Assembly: GCA_018883305.1 (NCBI GenBank)
Contig: VEQI01000076.1
Coordinates: forward strand, 1 to 11,133
DNA from: Limnohabitans sp.
Lineage (GTDB): Bacteria > Pseudomonadota > Gammaproteobacteria > Burkholderiales > Burkholderiaceae_C
DNA: 11,133 nt
Reading direction: 5' to 3'
Numbering within the stretch: position 1 is the first letter of the stretch; each line of letters opens with the position of its first letter. Below the pieces are notes generated by a model. That model had not been told where the DNA came from and did no database searches. It worked only from the letters and a program-made list of their open reading frames with translations. The position numbers and the translations under genes were made by a program. Below are positions 7,660-11,133 of this stretch, in pieces.

Positions 7660-7688
7660 ATCCTACATCAAATGCGAATGATTCTCAA
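7660..7688 (-). promoter_or_regulatory. Promoter of the iron-binding protein gene
   Basis: On the minus strand, TTGAGA (7688-7683) is followed after exactly 17 bp by TAGGAT (7665-7660). This gives a good -35/-10 pair with a start site near 7653 and a leader of about 40 nt to the ATG at 7613. The Fur box covers the -35 and most of the spacer, so iron-loaded Fur would block RNA polymerase. Confidence 0.7.
7673..7687. promoter_or_regulatory. Fur box (iron repressor operator)
   Basis: TGCGAATGATTCTCA matches the 7-1-7 Fur consensus TGATAATnATTATCA at 11 of 14 defined positions, and its flanks (AA before, ATT after) keep the A/T-rich context. It lies inside the promoter of the iron-binding protein gene. 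This implies repression when iron is plentiful and induction on starvation. No comparable site is visible near the permease/ATPase start region. Confidence 0.8.
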
Positions 7689-7727
7689 TTGACGAAAATC
7701 AACCCCCAACGACATGAGGGTCTACCG

Positions 7728-7748
7728 CGTGGGCCTGGTTGACCCACG
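7728..7748 (-). other. Stem-loop just after the permease stop codon
   Basis: CGTGGG (7728-7733) pairs perfectly with CCCACG (7743-7748) around a 9-nt loop, beginning 2 nt after the permease TAG (7753-7751 on the minus strand). No T-run follows on the minus strand, so it is not a standard intrinsic terminator. It could attenuate read-through or protect a 3' end before the separate Fur-controlled promoter. It could also be chance. Confidence 0.35.
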
Positions 7749-7750
7749 AT

Positions 7751-9361
7751 CTAGGCTGCAGGCCGACGCAAGGCCCGGCTGAGCAGCATCACCGGAATCA
7801 ACCCCACCAGTACCAGCGCCAGCGAGGGCAGGGCCGCTTCGCCAAGGCGCTCGTCGCGGGCCAATTGATACGCCATCACTGCCAAGGTGTCGGTGTTGAA
7901 GGGGCGCAACACCAGGTTGGCCGGCAACTCCTTCATCACATCCACCAGCACCAGCAACACGCCTGCCACCACCGGGCGACGCATCAAGGGCCAATGCACC
8001 GCTCGCCACAGGCGAAACCACGAGGTGCCGAGCATGCGAGCGCTCTCGTCAAAGCTGTGCGGAATGCGGGCGTAGCCGCTTTGCACCGATTGCAAGGCCA
8101 CCGCCACAAAACGCACCAGGTAAGCCCACAACAAGCCCAGCAAGGTGGCAGTCACCCAGGCACCCACCCCCCAATCCGGCCAACGACTCTGCACCCAGCC
8201 CACGGGCAGCAACAAGCCCACCACGATCACGGCGCCCGGCACGGCATAGCCCAACCCGGCGCCCTGGACCGCCCAGGGCACGGGTCCACGGGGCTGACGT
8301 CTGGCTTCAAAAGCCAGCCAGCTGGCCACAGCCACGGCCACCACTGCCGTCATCAGACCCAATCGGAAACTGTTCCAGGTCCACGCCAGAAAACGTCCCC
8401 ACGGCCAGTCCAACGCATCCCCCGACGATCCGAGGGCCTGCAACAACAAGATGACTGGCACCACAAAACCCAACAGCACCGGCATCAGGCACAACACCTG
8501 CGCCAGCACTTGCGCCGCGCCGTGCAAGCGCACCGGCTGAGCTTCACGTGCCCGATCCATCGACCGGCTGCTGGCAAAACGCAAGCGGGACTGAGCACGC
8601 CGCTCCACCAGCAGCACCGCCACCACCACCACCAGCAACACCGTGGCCAATTGCGCCGCCGCGATGCGATCTTCCATCACCAGCCAAGCTTTGTAGATGC
8701 CCGTGGTGAAAGTCTGCACGCCAAAGTAGCTGGAGACGCCATAGTCGGCCAGTGTCTCCATGAGCGCCAGGGCCGTTCCCGCCGCAATGGCCGGCCTGGC
8801 CAGCGGCAAGGCCACCGCCCGAATGCGCCGTGACAAGGGGGCGCCCAGCAGTCGCGCCGCCTCCATCAGATGAGTGGCGCGCTCAGCCAACGCGCTACGT
8901 GCCAGCAAGTAGACATAGGGGTACAAGGTCAGAGCCAGCACGCAGGCCGCGCCCCACAGGCTGCGAATTTCGGGCAACACGCGCCCTTGCCAGCCCCACT
9001 GCTGGCGCATCCAGGATTGCGCAGGGCCGCTGAACTGAAGAAAGTCGGTGTAGGCGTAGGCCACCACGTAAGCCGGCATGGCCAGGGGCAGTAACAACGC
9101 CCACTCCAGCAGTCGTCGTCCCCGAAACTCAAAGAGGGTGACCGCCACGGCCGACACCGTGCCCATGCTGACCACACCCACCAATACCCAGGCACACAAG
9201 ACCAGGCTGCTCACGGCATAGTCCGGCAACACCGTACTGAGCATGCCCTGAAGCACCTCAGCGGAGCGGGCATCCCATTGCAGCCAGGCACCCAGCACCG
9301 TCAGCACAGGCAGCAGCAAGCCGGCAAACAGCAGCAATAGAAAAAGTCGGGACAAACGCAT
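7751..9361 (-). CDS. fbpB: Iron ABC transporter permease, fused two-domain inner-membrane protein (FbpB type)
   Basis: Inner-membrane channel of the ferric-iron importer. The 536-aa protein is two permease domains in tandem, each with several hydrophobic helices. The first runs from the N-terminal membrane segment (about 5-25) to about 255, then a basic linker (254-280), and the second from about 285 to 530. Each half carries the cytoplasmic EAA loop that docks on the ATPase: EAARLLGAPLSRRI at 167-180 and its degenerate copy DESARMLGTSWFRLW at 438-452. The fused layout is characteristic of FbpB/SfuB/HitB-type iron systems. The ATG at 9361 begins a good membrane N-terminus, but no clear Shine-Dalgarno is seen. 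It is transcribed away from the ATPase gene, and its stop lies 137 nt upstream of the binding-protein ATG. Confidence 0.93.
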   Translation of the reverse strand: MRLSRLFLLLLFAGLLLPVLTVLGAWLQWDARSAEVLQGMLSTVLPDYAVSSLVLCAWVLVGVVSMGTVSAVAVTLFEFRGRRLLEWALLLPLAMPAYVVAYAYTDFLQFSGPAQSWMRQQWGWQGRVLPEIRSLWGAACVLALTLYPYVYLLARSALAERATHLMEAARLLGAPLSRRIRAVALPLARPAIAAGTALALMETLADYGVSSYFGVQTFTTGIYKAWLVMEDRIAAAQLATVLLVVVVAVLLVERRAQSRLRFASSRSMDRAREAQPVRLHGAAQVLAQVLCLMPVLLGFVVPVILLLQALGSSGDALDWPWGRFLAWTWNSFRLGLMTAVVAVAVASWLAFEARRQPRGPVPWAVQGAGLGYAVPGAVIVVGLLLPVGWVQSRWPDWGVGAWVTATLLGLLWAYLVRFVAVALQSVQSGYARIPHSFDESARMLGTSWFRLWRAVHWPLMRRPVVAGVLLVLVDVMKELPANLVLRPFNTDTLAVMAYQLARDERLGEAALPSLALVLVGLIPVMLLSRALRRPAA

Positions 9362-9434
9362 CCGAGCCGAAGATGAAGATGGGCATCACGCCAACACAGG
9401 CCCGGACATCGAGCCTGCATTGGGATGGGTTTCG

Positions 9435-9474
9435 ATTGTAGGCAGCCCCTTGCGCGGTCCGCGCTCTCTACAAT
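9435..9474. promoter_or_regulatory. Divergent promoter region between permease and ATPase genes, with central palindrome
   Basis: A TACAAT -10 element reads leftward at 9440-9435 (towards the permease) and another reads rightward at 9469-9474 (towards the ATPase); together they make a 7-bp inverted repeat, ATTGTAG...CTACAAT. Between them lies a perfect 13-nt palindrome, GCGCGG-T-CCGCGC (9452-9464), an operator-like arrangement. Neither -10 has a good -35 at 16-18 bp. No Fur box is visible here. The rightward -10 would start transcription at about 9481, next to the ATPase ATG. Confidence 0.45.
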
Positions 9475-9481
9475 GCCAGGC

Positions 9482-10660
9482 ATGTTTCTCGATGTCTCGC
9501 AGTTGCAAGTCCACTATCCAGGACGCAGCCAGCCCGCGGTCGATCAGGTGAACCTGGGCCTGCGAGCGGGCGAGATGGGCGTGCTCATCGGCCCATCGGG
9601 TTGCGGCAAGACCACCTTGCTGCGTGCCGTGGCGGGCCTGGAGCCTGTGACCGGTGGACGCATCCAGCTGAGCGGACAGGTGGTGAGCGAACAGGGTCGC
9701 CACGTACCGGCCGAACAACGCCGCATCGGCATGGTGTTTCAGGATTACGCGCTGTTTCCCCATCTGGACGTGGGCGACAACATCGGCTTTGGGCTGGCCC
9801 ACTGGACGCGGGGTGCGCGCGAGCAACGCGTGCAAGACGTCCTGCGCCTGGTAGGACTCACGGGTAGCGCGCGCCGCCATCCCCACGAACTCTCTGGCGG
9901 TCAGCAACAACGGGTAGCCCTGGCCCGGGCGCTGGCACCGCAGCCTCAACTGCTGTTGCTGGATGAGCCGTTCTCCAACCTGGATGTGGATTTGCGGGAA
10001 CGCCTGGCGCAAGAGGTACGCCACATCCTCAAGGAGGCCCAAACCACGGCGCTCTTTGTCACCCATGATCAACTGGAAGCCTTTGCCATCGGCGACGTCA
10101 TTGGCGTGATGTCCCAAGGGCGCCTGCATCAGTGGGACGATGCCTACTCCTTGTATCACCGACCGGCCTCGCGCTTCGTGGCGGAGTTCATCGGCCATGG
10201 CGTGTTCACGCCAGCCACGCTGCGTATGGAAGGGAGCCAGGTGGTGGTGCACACGCCACTGGGCGACCTGACAGACGTGGCCGAATGCCCGCTGCCCGGT
10301 GCGTTTGCCGCTGGCCAATGCGATGTGCTGTTGCGGGCCGATGACATCGTGCATGACGATGACGCCCCGGTCAAAGCCGAAATCCTGCGCAAGGCCTTTC
10401 GCGGTTCGGAGTTTCTATACACCCTTCGGTTGGCCTCCGGAGAAACCGTGCTGGCCCTGGTGCCCAGTCACCATGACCACTCCCTGGGCGAATGGATCGG
10501 CATTCGCGCCCAGGTGGACCACGTGGTGACGTTTAACCGCGCCTGCCCGGTGCATCCGCAGGCGCTTTGTCACTTGCCATGCGGACGCTCACCCGTGGGC
10601 ACTGACAACGCTCAGGGCTGCCCGAGTCTCTCGACAGAAGCCCCGTCGACGGCGTCCTAG
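9482..10660 (+). CDS. fbpC: Iron ABC transporter ATP-binding protein (FbpC type)
   Basis: Cytoplasmic ATPase that powers the Fe(3+) importer. Numbered from the ATG at 9482 (392 aa): Walker A GPSGCGKTT (37-45), Q-loop glutamine Q87 in VFQDYALFPH, signature LSGGQQQR (137-144), Walker B LLLLDEP (157-163, with D161 and E162), D-loop SNLD, and switch histidine H195 in VTHDQLEA. A C-terminal TOBE-like domain runs from about 240 to 350. After VVTFNR near 352 there is an extra tail of about 40 residues with four cysteines, not usual for FbpC (about 350 aa). An upstream in-frame ATG (9425) adds non-family sequence, and ATG 9473 overlaps the -10 element, so 9482 is chosen. This implies a leaderless or nearly leaderless mRNA. 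The partners are the divergent permease and the binding protein. Confidence 0.93.
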   Translation: MFLDVSQLQVHYPGRSQPAVDQVNLGLRAGEMGVLIGPSGCGKTTLLRAVAGLEPVTGGRIQLSGQVVSEQGRHVPAEQRRIGMVFQDYALFPHLDVGDNIGFGLAHWTRGAREQRVQDVLRLVGLTGSARRHPHELSGGQQQRVALARALAPQPQLLLLDEPFSNLDVDLRERLAQEVRHILKEAQTTALFVTHDQLEAFAIGDVIGVMSQGRLHQWDDAYSLYHRPASRFVAEFIGHGVFTPATLRMEGSQVVVHTPLGDLTDVAECPLPGAFAAGQCDVLLRADDIVHDDDAPVKAEILRKAFRGSEFLYTLRLASGETVLALVPSHHDHSLGEWIGIRAQVDHVVTFNRACPVHPQALCHLPCGRSPVGTDNAQGCPSLSTEAPSTAS

Positions 10661-10721
10661 TAACCTGAATCGGCGTCTTCACACCGCTTTATTTCACCCA
10701 CCCATTCCTCTGGAGACCTTC

Positions 10722-11133
10722 ATGAGCCTCACTCTCTACTACGCGCCTGGCGCTTGTTCCTTCGTGCCTCACGTGCTGCTGCAAGCCAGCGGCGCAGCCT
10801 TTGAACCCCACCTGCTGAAGCTGCACAAAGGCGAACAGCGCGAAGCCGCCTACTTGGCCATCAATCCACGCGGTCAGGTGCCCGTGCTGGTGGACAACGG
10901 CACCACCATCACCCAGATCGTTGCGATCTGCCTGCATCTGGATGCTCGCTTTCCCGAGTGCCACTTCCTGCCCACCGATCCGCTGGCACGTGCCAAGGCG
11001 ATCGAGACCCTGGCCTGGATGAACAACACGGTGCACCCGACGTTCACGCACTACTTCATGCCCAACAAGTTCACCGACCAGCCCGAGGCGCAAGCGGTGC
11101 TGAAGTCCTACGCTGCCGTGCAATACCGCCAGT
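10722..11133 (+). CDS. Glutathione S-transferase, N-terminal part (cut by window end)
   Basis: The frame is open from ATG 10722 to the right edge, giving 137 complete codons and no stop. It has a good ribosome site (GGAGA at 10712-10716, 5 nt before the ATG). The protein begins MSLTLYYAPGACSFVPH, the N-terminal thioredoxin-fold motif of beta-class GSTs, with C12 at the place of their catalytic cysteine. NPRGQVPVL (47-55) carries the cis-proline segment that holds glutathione. The helical C-terminal domain starts at about 90. Where many GSTs have an acidic-Ser or Glu-Gly pair before the third helix, this one has TQI, so glutathione contacts may differ. The family conjugates or reduces electrophiles with glutathione; the substrate is unknown. 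The 61 nt separating it from the ATPase gene show no clear terminator or promoter. Confidence 0.9.
   Translation, partial: MSLTLYYAPGACSFVPHVLLQASGAAFEPHLLKLHKGEQREAAYLAINPRGQVPVLVDNGTTITQIVAICLHLDARFPECHFLPTDPLARAKAIETLAWMNNTVHPTFTHYFMPNKFTDQPEAQAVLKSYAAVQYRQ

Noticed and set aside
7739..8833. 364-residue His/Gln-rich plus-strand frame opposite the permease
   Set aside because: The His/Gln-rich composition is what a reverse reading of Leu/Val/Ala-rich membrane codons gives. No start context or domain.
9386..10354. 322-residue minus-strand frame opposite the ATPase
   Set aside because: Antisense to Walker A, signature and Walker B coding sequence; no independent support.

Overview
The window is GC-rich, densely coded DNA that looks like a beta-proteobacterial chromosome. 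A Burkholderiales member, probably close to Comamonadaceae, is my best guess. This rests on protein style (a TopB with a Lys/Ala-rich plus SWIB tail, a small SET protein, an HTH-less BirA, a beta-class-like GST) and on CTACAAT-type -10 elements. It is inference, as no rRNA or other marker gene is present. I see no tRNA, CRISPR array, insertion sequence or phage gene.

Layout. (1) Positions 2-2032, plus strand: the 3' part of a large molybdopterin-binding hydroxylase subunit (form II CoxL / xanthine dehydrogenase family), closed by a strong intrinsic terminator at 2051-2081. (2) Positions 2106-5048, minus strand: DNA topoisomerase III with two C-terminal zinc ribbons, a histone-H1-like Lys/Ala/Pro tail and a C-terminal SWIB domain. 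(3) Divergent from it, plus strand: a compact SET-domain protein lysine methyltransferase (5176-5655) and, 9 nt later, biotin-protein ligase BirA (5665-6501). The spacer between topB and the SET gene holds a perfect 39-nt alternating purine/pyrimidine run, a Z-DNA candidate. (4) Positions 6540-10660: a ferric-iron ABC importer in three transcription units. The periplasmic binding protein (minus strand) has its own Fur-box promoter. The fused two-domain permease (minus) and the ATPase (plus) are divergent around a short spacer with two opposed TACAAT elements and a GC-rich palindrome. (5) From 10722 to the right edge, plus strand: the start of a glutathione S-transferase, cut by the window end.

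How the genes work together. The iron genes form one complete importer: binding protein, permease and ATPase. The binding protein is the clearly Fur-controlled part. The most unusual region is about 4970-5700. There a topoisomerase carrying two chromatin-style modules faces a SET methyltransferase across a supercoiling-sensitive DNA element. I propose, as inference only, that this is a bacterial chromatin-like module: the SET enzyme would modify lysines of the topoisomerase tail or of a related histone-like protein, and topology at the Z-prone spacer would feed back on expression. The other genes are ordinary members of known families.
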